Shown: positions 24,259 to 34,993 of the stretch, in pieces
How positions within the stretch are numbered: the stretch's first letter is position 1
Layout of the letters: each line of letters opens with the position of its first letter
DNA from: Sterolibacterium sp964437515
GTDB lineage: Bacteria > Pseudomonadota > Gammaproteobacteria > Burkholderiales > Rhodocyclaceae
Reading direction: 5' to 3'
Length of the DNA: 64,000 bases
Assembly (NCBI GenBank): GCA_964437515.1
Contig: CAYTHB010000002.1
Coordinates: 1-64,000 of the forward strand
Translations under genes and position numbers: made by a program
Notes under the pieces: generated by a model
Database searches by the model: none
Told to the model about the DNA's origin: nothing
Seen by the model: the letters and a program-made list of their open reading frames with translations, nothing else

Positions 24259-26289
24259 ATGTTTGACAAAATCCTGATTGCCAATCGCGGTGAAATTGCC
24301 TGTCGGGTGATACGCACGGCACGGCGCATGGGTATCCGCAGTGTGGCGGTGTCCTCCACGGTGGATGCCGCTGCGCGGCATGTGCGGCTGGCGGATGAGT
24401 CGATCTGCATCGGCGCGGCTGAGGCGCGAGAGTCGTATTTGTGCATCGAGCGTTTGCTCGAGGCGTGTCAGCGCAGCGGGGCGCAGGCGGTGCATCCGGG
24501 CTACGGATTTCTTTCTGAAAATGCCGACTTCGCCCGCGCTTGCGCCGCAGCGGGTGTGGTATTTATCGGCCCCTCGGTCGCTGCGATCGAACAAATGGGC
24601 TCCAAGTCGGCCGCCAAGGCGTTGATGGCAGCAGCGGGGGTACCGCTGGCACTGGGTTATCACGGCGCAGAGCAGAGCCTCGATTTTTTGGCTGCGCAGG
24701 CGGTACTTATTGGCTACCCCGTGTTGATTAAAGCCAGTGCCGGTGGCGGTGGTAAGGGCATGCGTATCGTCCGTGAGGCGGCGGCCTTTGCCGAGGCACT
24801 GGCATCCTGTCAGCGCGAGGCACAGGCTGCGTTCGGCGATGCGCGAGTGCTGATCGAAAAATATCTGGAATGTTCACGGCATATCGAGATACAGATTTTT
24901 GCCGATCAGCATGGGCATTGCGTCCATCTGTTTGAGCGTGACTGCTCGGTGCAACGGCGACATCAGAAAGTGCTGGAAGAAGCTCCTGCACCGGGGATGA
25001 CGGCGCAGCGTCGGGCTGAAATGGGGCAGGCGGCGATTGCCGCGGCGCGCGCCGTGGATTATGTGGGAGCGGGGACGGTGGAGTTCATCGTCGATACGCA
25101 AAGCGAAGGTGCACCTTACTATTTCATGGAGATGAATACCCGTTTGCAAGTGGAACATCCGGTGACGGAAATGATTACCGGGCTGGATCTGGTGGAGTGG
25201 CAGCTGCGTGTGGCGGCCGGTGAGCCGCTACCCTTGCAGCAAGACGAAATCATGCTGCAAGGCCATGCGCTGGAAGCGCGGATTTACGCGGAGGATGCAC
25301 AGCGCGATTTTCTGCCGTCGAGCGGGCATTTGCTGCATTTCGCCCTGCCTGTGGAAACGTCGCAGATCCGCATGGATAGCGGGGTTGAGGCGGGGGATGT
25401 GATTTCGCCGTATTACGATCCGATGCTTGCCAAGCTGATCGTGCATGAGACAAGCCGGGAACGTGCATTGCAGCGCATGCAGCAGGCTTTGGCACAAGTG
25501 CAGATTGTCGGACTGAGCAGTAATGTCGGTTTTCTTGCGCGTCTAGTGGCAAGCCCGTCGTATCGGGATGCCTTACTTGATACCACGTTGATCGAGCGTG
25601 AAAAACCGCTCTGGTCGATGACGGCAGACGGTGTTCCTTTACCTGCGCTGATTTGGCAGATTGCCGCGCTGGCTGAGTTGCTGCGCGAGGAAGCCCGCGC
25701 AGCCATGCCTATACCGGGTGATGATCCGCATACGCCATGGCGACTGGCCGATGGTTGGCGATTGAATGCGGTCGCCACGCGCCAGCTGCAATTCCGTCAT
25801 GCGGCACAGGAAGTGCGTGTTGAGGTGACGCGCGATCTTACGGGATATCGCTTTGTCATTGATGGACAAGCCAGTCATGTGCGCGGAACGCTGGGTTTGG
25901 AGGGACAGTTAGTGATTGAACGGGATGGCCATGGCTGCTACGCCACGGTGATTGCTGAAGGCGATAAATGCCATGTGTTTTTTGCAGCCCATGCCGTGAC
26001 TTTGCTCAAGATGGATCCATTGGCGCAGGATGTATCAAGCACACACAATGAGGGCAGTTTGCGCGCGCCCATGCCGGGCAAGATCGTCGCTGTGTTAGCG
26101 CAGCTGGAAGCCGTGTTGCCACGCGGCACGCCGTTGCTGGTGCTGGAGGCCATGAAAATGGAGCACACCATTGTCGCGCCCGCTCGGGGCAAGGTGCGGC
26201 GTTTTCTTTATGCGGTAGGCGAGCAGGTGGCCGAAGGGGTGGAACTGGCCGAGTTTGAAAACCTCAGCGAGGCGGAGATTGCGCCATGA
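24259..26289 (+). CDS. liuD: 3-methylcrotonyl-CoA carboxylase, biotin-containing alpha subunit
   Basis: The alpha subunit carboxylates its own biotin with ATP and bicarbonate. The 676-residue protein has an N-terminal biotin carboxylase domain (I-L-I-A-N-R-G-E-I-A-C-R at the start, the ATP-grasp glycine loop K-A-S-A-G-G-G-G-K-G-M, and E-M-N-T-R-L-Q-V-E-H). A linker/BT region follows, then a C-terminal biotinyl domain with the acceptor Lys633 in E-A-M-K-M-E-H. Length and order match MccA/LiuD. The stop overlaps the liuE start (ATGA). Confidence 0.95.
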   Translation: MFDKILIANRGEIACRVIRTARRMGIRSVAVSSTVDAAARHVRLADESICIGAAEARESYLCIERLLEACQRSGAQAVHPGYGFLSENADFARACAAAGVVFIGPSVAAIEQMGSKSAAKALMAAAGVPLALGYHGAEQSLDFLAAQAVLIGYPVLIKASAGGGGKGMRIVREAAAFAEALASCQREAQAAFGDARVLIEKYLECSRHIEIQIFADQHGHCVHLFERDCSVQRRHQKVLEEAPAPGMTAQRRAEMGQAAIAAARAVDYVGAGTVEFIVDTQSEGAPYYFMEMNTRLQVEHPVTEMITGLDLVEWQLRVAAGEPLPLQQDEIMLQGHALEARIYAEDAQRDFLPSSGHLLHFALPVETSQIRMDSGVEAGDVISPYYDPMLAKLIVHETSRERALQRMQQALAQVQIVGLSSNVGFLARLVASPSYRDALLDTTLIEREKPLWSMTADGVPLPALIWQIAALAELLREEARAAMPIPGDDPHTPWRLADGWRLNAVATRQLQFRHAAQEVRVEVTRDLTGYRFVIDGQASHVRGTLGLEGQLVIERDGHGCYATVIAEGDKCHVFFAAHAVTLLKMDPLAQDVSSTHNEGSLRAPMPGKIVAVLAQLEAVLPRGTPLLVLEAMKMEHTIVAPARGKVRRFLYAVGEQVAEGVELAEFENLSEAEIAP

Positions 26290-27274
26290 GCCTGCCTGCC
26301 GCAGTGTGCAACGGTCGCATCGCTCGTATCGTTGACGTCAGCCCGCGCGATGGCTTGCAGAATGAGGCACAGCCGGTTGCCTTGGCAACCAAGATTGAAC
26401 TCGTTGAGCGTTTGGCGCAAGCAGGCTTGCGGCATATCGAAGCAGCGGCTTTTGTTTCGCCCCGCGCCGTGCCGCAAATGGCGGATAGCGCGCAACTGCT
26501 GGCGGAATTACAGAGCTTGTCGTTGCGCGCGCAACTCACCTTCTCGGCACTGGTTCCCAATGAACGCGGGCTGGAGGCGGCATTGGCGGCGGGTGTCGAT
26601 GAAGTAGCGATCTTTGGTGCGGCATCGGAGCAGTTTTCGCAACGCAATATCCACTGCAGTATCAACGAGTCATTGCGCCGTTTTGAGCCCTTGGTGGCGC
26701 GCGCACAACAGGCGGGGCTGCGTGTGCGGGGCTATGTCTCTTGTGTGCTGGGCTGTCCGTATGAAGGTGAAATTGCCAAAGAAACCGTGGCTGCGGTGGT
26801 GGGTGCGTTGTTTGAGATGGGCTGCGCTGAAATCAGTCTGGGCGATACCATCGGCACTGGGCGACCGGCGGGGGTGCGTTCGCTGATCGAGACGGTGAGT
26901 CCGCGTGTTCCAAAGGCATCGCTGGCAGGACATTTTCATGACACCTGGGGTATGGCGATCGCCAATGTACTGGCGGCATGGGAGGCAGGGGTTAGCGTGT
27001 TTGATGCGTCGGTGGGCGGTCTGGGCGGTTGCCCCTACGCACCGGGCGCGCGCGGCAATGTAGCAACGGAAGATGTGGTCTGGTTGATGCAAGGTATGGG
27101 CGTGAATTTGACGACGGCGATTGATCTGGATGCCTTGGTGGATACGGCGGCATGGATGTCGGCACAACTGGGCAGACTGCCCGCCTCGCGGGTGACTCAG
27201 GCACGACTGGCACAGCGTGAAACTTGTTTATCCTCCATGCCAGAAAATCGAGACGCAAAATTGGTGAGTAAGGC

Positions 27275-27278
<4 letters not shown>
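26286..27278 (+). CDS. liuE: Hydroxymethylglutaryl-CoA lyase
   Basis: HMG-CoA lyase splits HMG-CoA to acetyl-CoA and acetoacetate. The 330-residue TIM-barrel protein has the active-site start V-S-P-R-D-G-L-Q-N-E, the metal-binding H-F-H-D-T-W-G-M-A and the signature V-G-G-L-G-G-C-P-Y with its catalytic Cys. The N-terminus is slightly longer than usual, and about 25 extra residues follow the barrel. It overlaps both neighbours by 4 bp (ATGA), as expected for an operon translated as a unit. Confidence 0.94.
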
Positions 27279-29245
<1,967 letters not shown>

Positions 29246-29254
29246 AGTTTTACT

Positions 29255-30703
29255 TCAGCTTTCGCTGATGGTCATGACTTCATTGGCGCGAGACAGGGCA
29301 TCCATGCTGTAACGCGACACGGCGACCGCATCGATGTCACATGCGGCTGCCGCGTGTTCGATGGTTTCTTCCTCACGATCTTCAAGACTACAGGCTAGAT
29401 GCAGCGCGTCGTGGTAGATACCCGCTTCATTCATGAGTGCGGCATGGACTGGCGCCGGAAGATGGGTTTGCTGAAGGATGTTTTCGAGCGGCTGACCAAT
29501 CAGCAAATCCAGCATGGAAAAGAGGCCGAGGATAAAGAGTTCGTCTTTTTTGTTGGGGACGCGCCCTTCACCTGCCAGACTTTCGAGGAAGAAGGCACGT
29601 GTCAAAGCCTGTTCGGTCAGCAGGCGTTCGCGAAAGCCGGGCGCTTTGATGTCAAAAAGCAAGAGTGAGAGCCAGCGATAGAAGCGTTCACGGCCAAGAA
29701 TCATCACGGCTTTTTCTATGGTGGCCACGGGGCTTTGCAGTCCCATTGCGGGTGAGTTGAGGTAGCGCAAGAGTTTGAAGGTCATCACCGGATCCGCCGT
29801 CACCTGGTGTGCAACGATCTTGATATCCTCGTCACTACGCAGCAGATTGAGCAGCTTGATGACCAGCAAACGATTGATATCACTCTTGGGCGGATGCCAG
29901 TTTTCGCGACTGATGATGAAGTCGCCAAGAAACAAATCGAAACCGCTCTGAAAACACAGATTGAATTCGTCAAATGTGTTGAGTCCTGTCGCCATCAACA
30001 GGGCACGTTCGAGTCCGGCGGGGCGTTTGGCATGAAGTGTCTTGATGAGGCTTTTGATTTCCAGACCGTCAAAGCCCGTCATCTCACACAGAATGAAATC
30101 GGCTTGACTCGCCAGATCGATCAGATGCGTGTGGGTATCCAGATCAGAACGGTGCAGGAGCCAGCCATAAAGATGACCTTGCTGGCGTAGTTGATCCATC
30201 CGGGTTTGCAGGGAGGGGATGTCCAGTGTTTGATGTCCGGGCTCAAAAACCAGAATGGTATGGATGGCGGGGAGCGCATCGATCAAAGGATGATTGATCG
30301 AGGGGGCCGACAGATGGATGAATGACAGACGTTGTCCCAGCAGGCTGTGACTGCCCAGTGCCGTCAGGTTGCGCAGCAAGGCGTCGTCATAGGCCTTGTG
30401 CAATTTGTCATCTTCATCCCGATCTTTCAATCGGCGTTGCAATTTTTCATGGAGGGTAAATGCATAGCCGGCAATTTGTTCGTTGCGATTGAGCAGGGCT
30501 TCACGTCGGATGAATGAGGATGGTGGATTCGAGCTCGACGGTGGAGTTGTTCTGGCTTTCAGCGTGGTACGGGTTTCCATACCGGGCGATGTAGGTGCGG
30601 ATGCTGATGCCGATGCCGTGTTGGCAGTGGCATCAGTCGTGAGTTTGGATGTAGCCGGTTCGTCTTGAAATTTGCCCAGCAGTTTGCGAAGGAAATCGAA
30701 CAT
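29255..30703 (-). CDS. EAL-like/HDOD domain signalling protein (YuxH type), EAL motif not seen
   Basis: The 482-residue cytoplasmic protein has three parts. First is a Ser/Thr/Pro/Ala-rich low-complexity linker (about 18-65). Next is a divergent EAL-like domain (about 68-270) that begins R-N-E-Q-I-A-G-Y-A-F-T-L but lacks a recognisable E-A-L or the acidic metal-binding residues. Last is a HDOD domain (about 280-460) with L-L-R-Y-L-N-S-P-A and E-K-A-V-M-I-L-G. It is therefore unlikely to hydrolyse c-di-GMP and more likely relays a signal by protein contact. It overlaps no neighbour and is followed upstream by an ICMT-like gene on the same strand. Confidence 0.82.
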   Translation of the reverse strand: MFDFLRKLLGKFQDEPATSKLTTDATANTASASASAPTSPGMETRTTLKARTTPPSSSNPPSSFIRREALLNRNEQIAGYAFTLHEKLQRRLKDRDEDDKLHKAYDDALLRNLTALGSHSLLGQRLSFIHLSAPSINHPLIDALPAIHTILVFEPGHQTLDIPSLQTRMDQLRQQGHLYGWLLHRSDLDTHTHLIDLASQADFILCEMTGFDGLEIKSLIKTLHAKRPAGLERALLMATGLNTFDEFNLCFQSGFDLFLGDFIISRENWHPPKSDINRLLVIKLLNLLRSDEDIKIVAHQVTADPVMTFKLLRYLNSPAMGLQSPVATIEKAVMILGRERFYRWLSLLLFDIKAPGFRERLLTEQALTRAFFLESLAGEGRVPNKKDELFILGLFSMLDLLIGQPLENILQQTHLPAPVHAALMNEAGIYHDALHLACSLEDREEETIEHAAAACDIDAVAVSRYSMDALSRANEVMTISES

Positions 30704-30730
30704 ATGATGGCGGGGAGCAGAGGTGGTCGA

Positions 30731-31303
30731 TCAATAAATCCAAGGCAGCAGTCGAGCGGTGCGCTGCATATAGGTGCTGTAAGGCGCGCCCAGTCCAGCT
30801 TGCAATGCGTTTTCTTCAATACGGATGCGCCAGAGCATGAGGGTGATGCTGGGCAGCAAGATGATAGCCAGTGCAACGCCATTCGCCAGACATAAGCCAA
30901 TACCCAGATACACCATCAGGATGCCAGTATAGGAAGGGTGACGTATCCAGCGATAGGGGCCGGTATCGATCAGAGTGTGATCCTGCGCAATGGCGACATT
31001 GACAGTGAAAAATCGCCCTAAATAAACGACGGCATAGATGCGCAGGAGTATGCCTGCAAGCATGAGGGCGATGCCGATTTCGTGATGTGTACGAAAGAAA
31101 GGCAGGTCAGCAAATTCCAGATGCCGTCCGATCAATAGAGCCAGCAAGACTGCGACAGGGATGACCAGCCATAGCAACACTAAAGAGCCTTTATCGGCTT
31201 TTCGTGTCTTGTTCCCAGCACGACGGCTGAGCGTCAATAAAGCCTCGCCTGCGCCATAGAGCAGAACCGTCAGGTAAGCATGCCAAGTAATCAGGTCGAA
31301 CAT
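30731..31303 (-). CDS. Isoprenylcysteine carboxyl methyltransferase-family membrane protein
   Basis: This 190-residue protein has five or so hydrophobic spans. The C-terminal AdoMet-binding signature of the ICMT/PEMT family reads T-G-P-Y-R-W-I-R-H-P-S-Y-T-G. Bacterial members methylate unknown small or membrane substrates. The start is taken at the ATG at 31303-31301, which has GGAAAA upstream; an in-frame ATG nine codons earlier is less likely. It lies 27 bp upstream of the HDOD gene on the same strand. Confidence 0.8.
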   Translation of the reverse strand: MFDLITWHAYLTVLLYGAGEALLTLSRRAGNKTRKADKGSLVLLWLVIPVAVLLALLIGRHLEFADLPFFRTHHEIGIALMLAGILLRIYAVVYLGRFFTVNVAIAQDHTLIDTGPYRWIRHPSYTGILMVYLGIGLCLANGVALAIILLPSITLMLWRIRIEENALQAGLGAPYSTYMQRTARLLPWIY

Positions 31304-31453
31304 TGAGGTTTTCCGGTCGTGGCTGAACACGAATGAAGCCTCATTCTGGCATGGATTCTAGGTTTATCGTGGCGTCAAAAAGTAAGCCGGACAAGCAAAG
31401 GCATGTCCGGCTTACGGAGGGCAAAAGAGGGAAAGGGCGAGCGCAATCGTGAC

Positions 31454-31891
31454 TTAAAACTGTGCTGCGAGGCTGGCGCCTTCAGCCGATTTGGCGGATA
31501 TGAACGTTGCGGCGTCAGGGTGCATGACTTTCAGTACGCTCAAACGATGAATCTTGCCGTCCGGAAATGTCCAGTCGATGGATTGCCCGGTTTCAAGGCC
31601 GATCAAGGCCATACCGACGGGTGCCAGAACGGAGATTTTTCCACGGGTGGCATCGGCTTCATGGGGGTAGACCAGTTCGACTTCGCGCTGGTCACCAATG
31701 ACATTATCGGTATAAACCACGCGGGCATTCATCGTGATGACATCCGCAGACAGTCGTTCGTCTGGAACGACAATAGCGCGGTCGAGTTCTTCATTGAGGA
31801 TGTCGGCATCCGTTAGTTCACGCAGACGCGCGTAGTCGTCCATGCGCAGCTGGATGCGGTCGGATTCAAGGATCAGTCTGGCGTTATTCAT
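31454..31891 (-). CDS. rnk: Nucleoside diphosphate kinase regulator Rnk (GreA/GreB C-terminal family)
   Basis: The 145-residue protein has a short N-terminal helical arm (about 1-45) and a GreA/GreB-type C-terminal FKBP-like domain. Typical segments are the V-E-L-V-Y-P-H-E-A-D segment, I-S-V-L-A-P-V-G-M-A-L-I-G-L and G-Q-S-I-D-W. Rnk binds RNA polymerase and is linked to nucleotide pools and stress in E. coli and Pseudomonas. The arm is too short for antipausing activity like that of GreA. A copy of the interspersed repeat begins 145 bp upstream. Confidence 0.85.
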   Translation of the reverse strand: MNNARLILESDRIQLRMDDYARLRELTDADILNEELDRAIVVPDERLSADVITMNARVVYTDNVIGDQREVELVYPHEADATRGKISVLAPVGMALIGLETGQSIDWTFPDGKIHRLSVLKVMHPDAATFISAKSAEGASLAAQF

Positions 31892-32035
31892 GGCGCGATC
31901 ATCCGTAAAATAGGGTTCGGATGAGGCATGGTAATAGAGTTTCCATGCGGCTATAAGATAGCGTCAGGGAATTTGTCTGTTTCCATATTGGAAACAATAA
32001 GACCTTGCCTAGGGTACGACGTGAGCAGATGCTTT

Positions 32036-32267
32036 TTAACGTGAAATACAAAAATCAGAGTCGGGTTGAAGTTTCGAGCGTAGCGAGCCAATCAGTAGCC
32101 GCCCCTTGAGGGGGCGTAGGCGGGGTTTCACGGAGCACTGCTCCGTGCCGCCGAAGCCGGACGGCTGTGCAAAGCCGTCCGTGGGGGATGGGTGGGGTAG
32201 GCGTATTTGGTATCAGGTAACGATTATTTCATCCTCTGTGGGTGGAGGTGGCTACCATGATCGTTAG
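32036..32267 (+). repeat. Interspersed repeat, copy 2 (long form)
   Basis: This complete 232-bp copy begins TTAACGTGAAAT. It contains a GCCCC/GGGGC hairpin (32100-32115), then a 70-bp insert (32116-32185) with two stem-loops: CACGGAG/CTCCGTG at 32129-32147 and CGGACGGCT/AGCCGTCCG at 32158-32181. A G-rich run follows at 32183-32201, where the fourth run is only GG. The 49-bp terminal module is 32218-32266. It fills most of the 372-bp gap between rnk and the LysR gene. Its outer TTA (32264-32266) is the LysR stop codon. Confidence 0.88.
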
Positions 32268-33178
32268 CGATCCCAATAAGGTTCTTCCCCGATGCGCTCG
32301 AGCAAAAAGTCAATGAAGGCGCGCACTTTTGAGGGTAGGTGTCGGGTTGGCAAGTAGAGTGCATAGACGTGGCGTTCAACAGGAATGTATTCCGACAGCA
32401 CGGCTTGCAGTCGCCCAGTGCGTAATTCCGCGCCAACGATGAACGTCGGCAGCAGTGCCAATCCCAATCCGCCTAGTACGGCTTGCGAGAGGGCTTCGTC
32501 ATCATCGACATGTAGCGAGCCCGTGACAGGCACGGAAATATCCGTCGGGCTCCCTTCGGGGCCGATGAAATGCCAATGCCCGCGTTCGCCCGAACGGGTG
32601 TAATCAAGACAGTTGTGATGGACAAGGTCGGCCGGTGTCGCAGGCAGACCGTATCGTTTGAAGTAGTCGGGTGTTGCGCAGAGTTGGCGACGTACAGGGG
32701 CGAGTTTGCGAGCGACCAGCGTGAGCGGGGGTTCGGGGGTGACACGGATGGATAGATCGTAGCCTTCTTCAGCCAGGTCGACGAAGCGGTCGGTAATGGT
32801 CAGTTCCATGCGTAATTCGGGATGTGCCGAAAGAAAATCAGCCAGTGCGGGCGCGACGTGCAAGGTGCCGAAGGCGACGGATGCGCTGACGCGTAAAGTC
32901 CCTCGCGGCTCTGAATTCAGGCTGTCAGCCAGTCGTTCGACTTCGTCGACTTCTTCCAGCATACGCGTACAACAGCTTGCCACGGCAGCACCGATTTCAG
33001 TCAGGCTCAGGTGACGTGTGGTGCGGTTGAGCAGTCGCGCACCCAGTGATTTTTCCAGCTTGGCAACGGCTTTGCTGGTGGCCGAGCGCGAAATGCCCAG
33101 CCTGCGTGCGGCCTCAGCAAAACTGCCGGCCTCAACGACGCGGGCATAAATGGCCAACAGATTCAGATCGAGATTCAT
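32264..33178 (-). CDS. LysR-family transcriptional regulator
   Basis: The 304-residue regulator has an N-terminal winged helix (A-R-R-L-G-I-S-R-S-A-T-S-K-A-V as the recognition region) and a C-terminal periplasmic-binding-like effector domain. It belongs to the CrgA/YafC-like group often divergent from oxidoreductases. The start is ATG at 33178; the frame is open upstream to 33313, but that part is derived from an interspersed P-E-L-A-E-G-type repeat and is not part of the family. The stop codon is provided by the interspersed repeat, and W-D-R are its last residues. It is divergent from the Old Yellow Enzyme gene at 33384 and may control it. Confidence 0.9.
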   Translation of the reverse strand: MNLDLNLLAIYARVVEAGSFAEAARRLGISRSATSKAVAKLEKSLGARLLNRTTRHLSLTEIGAAVASCCTRMLEEVDEVERLADSLNSEPRGTLRVSASVAFGTLHVAPALADFLSAHPELRMELTITDRFVDLAEEGYDLSIRVTPEPPLTLVARKLAPVRRQLCATPDYFKRYGLPATPADLVHHNCLDYTRSGERGHWHFIGPEGSPTDISVPVTGSLHVDDDEALSQAVLGGLGLALLPTFIVGAELRTGRLQAVLSEYIPVERHVYALYLPTRHLPSKVRAFIDFLLERIGEEPYWDR

Positions 33179-33267
33179 ATCGAAAGGGAAACGCTGATTT
33201 ATTTGAAACCGTTCGGATTGATGGTGAGCAAAATTGAAGCATTGAAACCATTGTGTTTCCAAGAAAT

Positions 33268-33291
33268 GCCCTTCGGCAAGCTCAGGACGAA
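33268..33291. repeat. Short REP-like element (P-E-L-x-E-G type)
   Basis: GCCCTTCGGCAAGCTCAGG and the following ACGAA match the short repeated motif, known from many proteobacteria, that reads T-C-C-T-G-A-G-C-T-T-G on the other strand. It is an imperfect palindrome. It sits in the divergent promoter region between the LysR and OYE genes. Confidence 0.6.
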
Positions 33292-33383
33292 CGGATTTAA
33301 TCTGTGTTTCCAAAGACTTTACCGTGTTGCAAGCTGCAGTGGGTAAAATCGCATGAATTTTTCAAGGATGGATCGAGCGGACA

Positions 33384-34592
33384 ATGGATGGTATTTCATC
33401 AGCATTACAGCAATGTTTTTCTGAAGCGAAATTAAACGGCCTGACGCTGCGTAATCGCATCATCAAGGCGGGAACGTTCGAGGGGAAATCACCGAATGGC
33501 ATGCCCTCAGCCGATCTGGTTGAATTGCATCGACGCATTGGTGAAGGCGGAACGGCCATGACCACGATCGCCTATTGTGCGGCTGAGAATGATGGTCGTC
33601 TTAATGCCGACATGATGTATATGGATGAGTATGTCCGTGCTCCATTGGCGAACATGATTACCACCATCAAAACAACGGGAACCTGCGTTTCCGGGCAGTT
33701 GAGTCATGCGGGGGGCTTTTCCAAAAATACGCAGCTGAGTACGCGTATGCCTTACGGTCCTTCGTTTGGCCTGAATAAACTGGGGATGGCACAGGGCATG
33801 TTTTTCTGCGGAGCCTTGTCGAAAGAGGGCATCCGCGCTCGCGTGCAGACGATGGCGCGCGCGGCCGCGTTCATGAAATCGGTGGGCTTTGATGCCATCG
33901 AGCTGCATTTTGGTCACGGTTACGGGCTGTCGCAATTCATTTCACCAATCACCAATCGCCGTACCGATGAATATGGTGGTAGCTTGGTTAATCGTATGCG
34001 CTTTCCGCTGGAAGTGCTGGCAGCGGTACGTCAGGCGGTGGGCGATGACTTTCCCTTGTTGGGAAAAATCAGCATGTCCGACGGCGTGCGTGGCGGTGTG
34101 ACGTATGAAGAATCTCCGCTGATTGCCGAGATGTTCGATCAAGGTGGTCTGGATTGCGTGATTCCCAGCGATGGCACCAGTTCCATGAATCCCATGCTGC
34201 TGTTTCATGGCGACAGCATTTTGCCGGGCATGATCGCACAGGAAAAAAATCCGATCATGAAAATCGGTCTGCATGTCGTCGGACCGAAAATGTTTCGCTA
34301 CTACCCTTATCGTGAGACCTATCTCATCGAAAATGCTCGTCGTATCCGCGAGAAGGTCAAGTGCGGTAGTGTCTGCTATATCGGCGGTGTTTCAAGTAAC
34401 GAGAGCATCGCGCGGGTGATGGGTGATGGCTTCGATTTCATCCAGTTGGGACGACCCTTGTTGTTTGATCCGGATTTCGTCAAACATGCGCAGGCCGATG
34501 CGAACTATGTCAATGGTTGCACTCATTGCAATCTATGCGCAACGCTCATCGAAGCGCCGGGAGGCATACGCTGCGTGTTGACGGACAAGTGA
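33384..34592 (+). CDS. NADH:flavin oxidoreductase (Old Yellow Enzyme family)
   Basis: This is a 402-residue FMN-dependent TIM-barrel protein. Family features are the opening L-T-L-R-N-R-I-I-K-A-G-T-F-E, Q-L-S-H-A-G (residues about 110), and the catalytic His motif H-F-G-H-G-Y-G-L-S-Q-F with the following T-N-R-R-T-D-E-Y-G-G-S. The C-terminal C-T-H-C-N-L-C resembles the start of an iron-sulfur ligand set, but the protein ends soon after, without the dehydrogenase domains of larger relatives. Substrates are likely electrophilic alkenes. The divergent LysR gene is its probable regulator. Confidence 0.88.
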   Translation: MDGISSALQQCFSEAKLNGLTLRNRIIKAGTFEGKSPNGMPSADLVELHRRIGEGGTAMTTIAYCAAENDGRLNADMMYMDEYVRAPLANMITTIKTTGTCVSGQLSHAGGFSKNTQLSTRMPYGPSFGLNKLGMAQGMFFCGALSKEGIRARVQTMARAAAFMKSVGFDAIELHFGHGYGLSQFISPITNRRTDEYGGSLVNRMRFPLEVLAAVRQAVGDDFPLLGKISMSDGVRGGVTYEESPLIAEMFDQGGLDCVIPSDGTSSMNPMLLFHGDSILPGMIAQEKNPIMKIGLHVVGPKMFRYYPYRETYLIENARRIREKVKCGSVCYIGGVSSNESIARVMGDGFDFIQLGRPLLFDPDFVKHAQADANYVNGCTHCNLCATLIEAPGGIRCVLTDK

Positions 34593-34771
34593 AGCAGGGA
34601 CAAGTGAAGCGCGTTTTTGAGGCTTGAACTTCGAACTTCAGTATTCAGTCGGCAAGGTTGTAGTGTGCATTGGGCACCTTGCCTTCTTTGAGTTCAATGC
34701 GGCAGGCATGGCGATGGCTGATGCGGGCAATACTGCATGTAGCCTGAATTGGGCGGTTTGCTCGTCCTTTC

Positions 34772-34925
34772 TTAGCGTGAAACAATTAAAACGGAGTCCG
34801 GTTGAAGCTTCGAGCGTAGCGAGCAAATTAGTAGCCGCCCCTCGAGGGGCGGATGGGTGGGGTGGGTGTCTCGGGTAACGATTATTTCATCCTCTGTGGG
34901 TGGAGATGGCTACCATGATCGTTAG
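34772..34925 (+). repeat. Interspersed repeat, copy 3 (short form)
   Basis: This complete 154-bp copy lacks the 70-bp insert. It begins TTAGCGTGAAAC. Its hairpin is a perfect palindrome, CCGCCCC-TCGA-GGGGCGG, where other copies have TTGAG in the loop, so pairing is kept while sequence changed. It contains four G-runs with short loops (34846-34866) and the terminal module at 34876-34924. It occupies the gap between the OYE gene and the efflux adaptor gene; the other 180 bp before it (34593-34771) show no supported feature. Confidence 0.87.
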
Positions 34926-34993
34926 CCTGTGTCAGCATAATCCAATAAGTACTGAATCGCTGGACTGCGCGTCCTTGAATTACAGGAGTTGTC

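Noticed and set aside
33179..33313. Longer N-terminus for the LysR regulator
   Set aside because: The extra 45 residues come from an intergenic REP-like element; the helix-turn-helix starts correctly at 33178.
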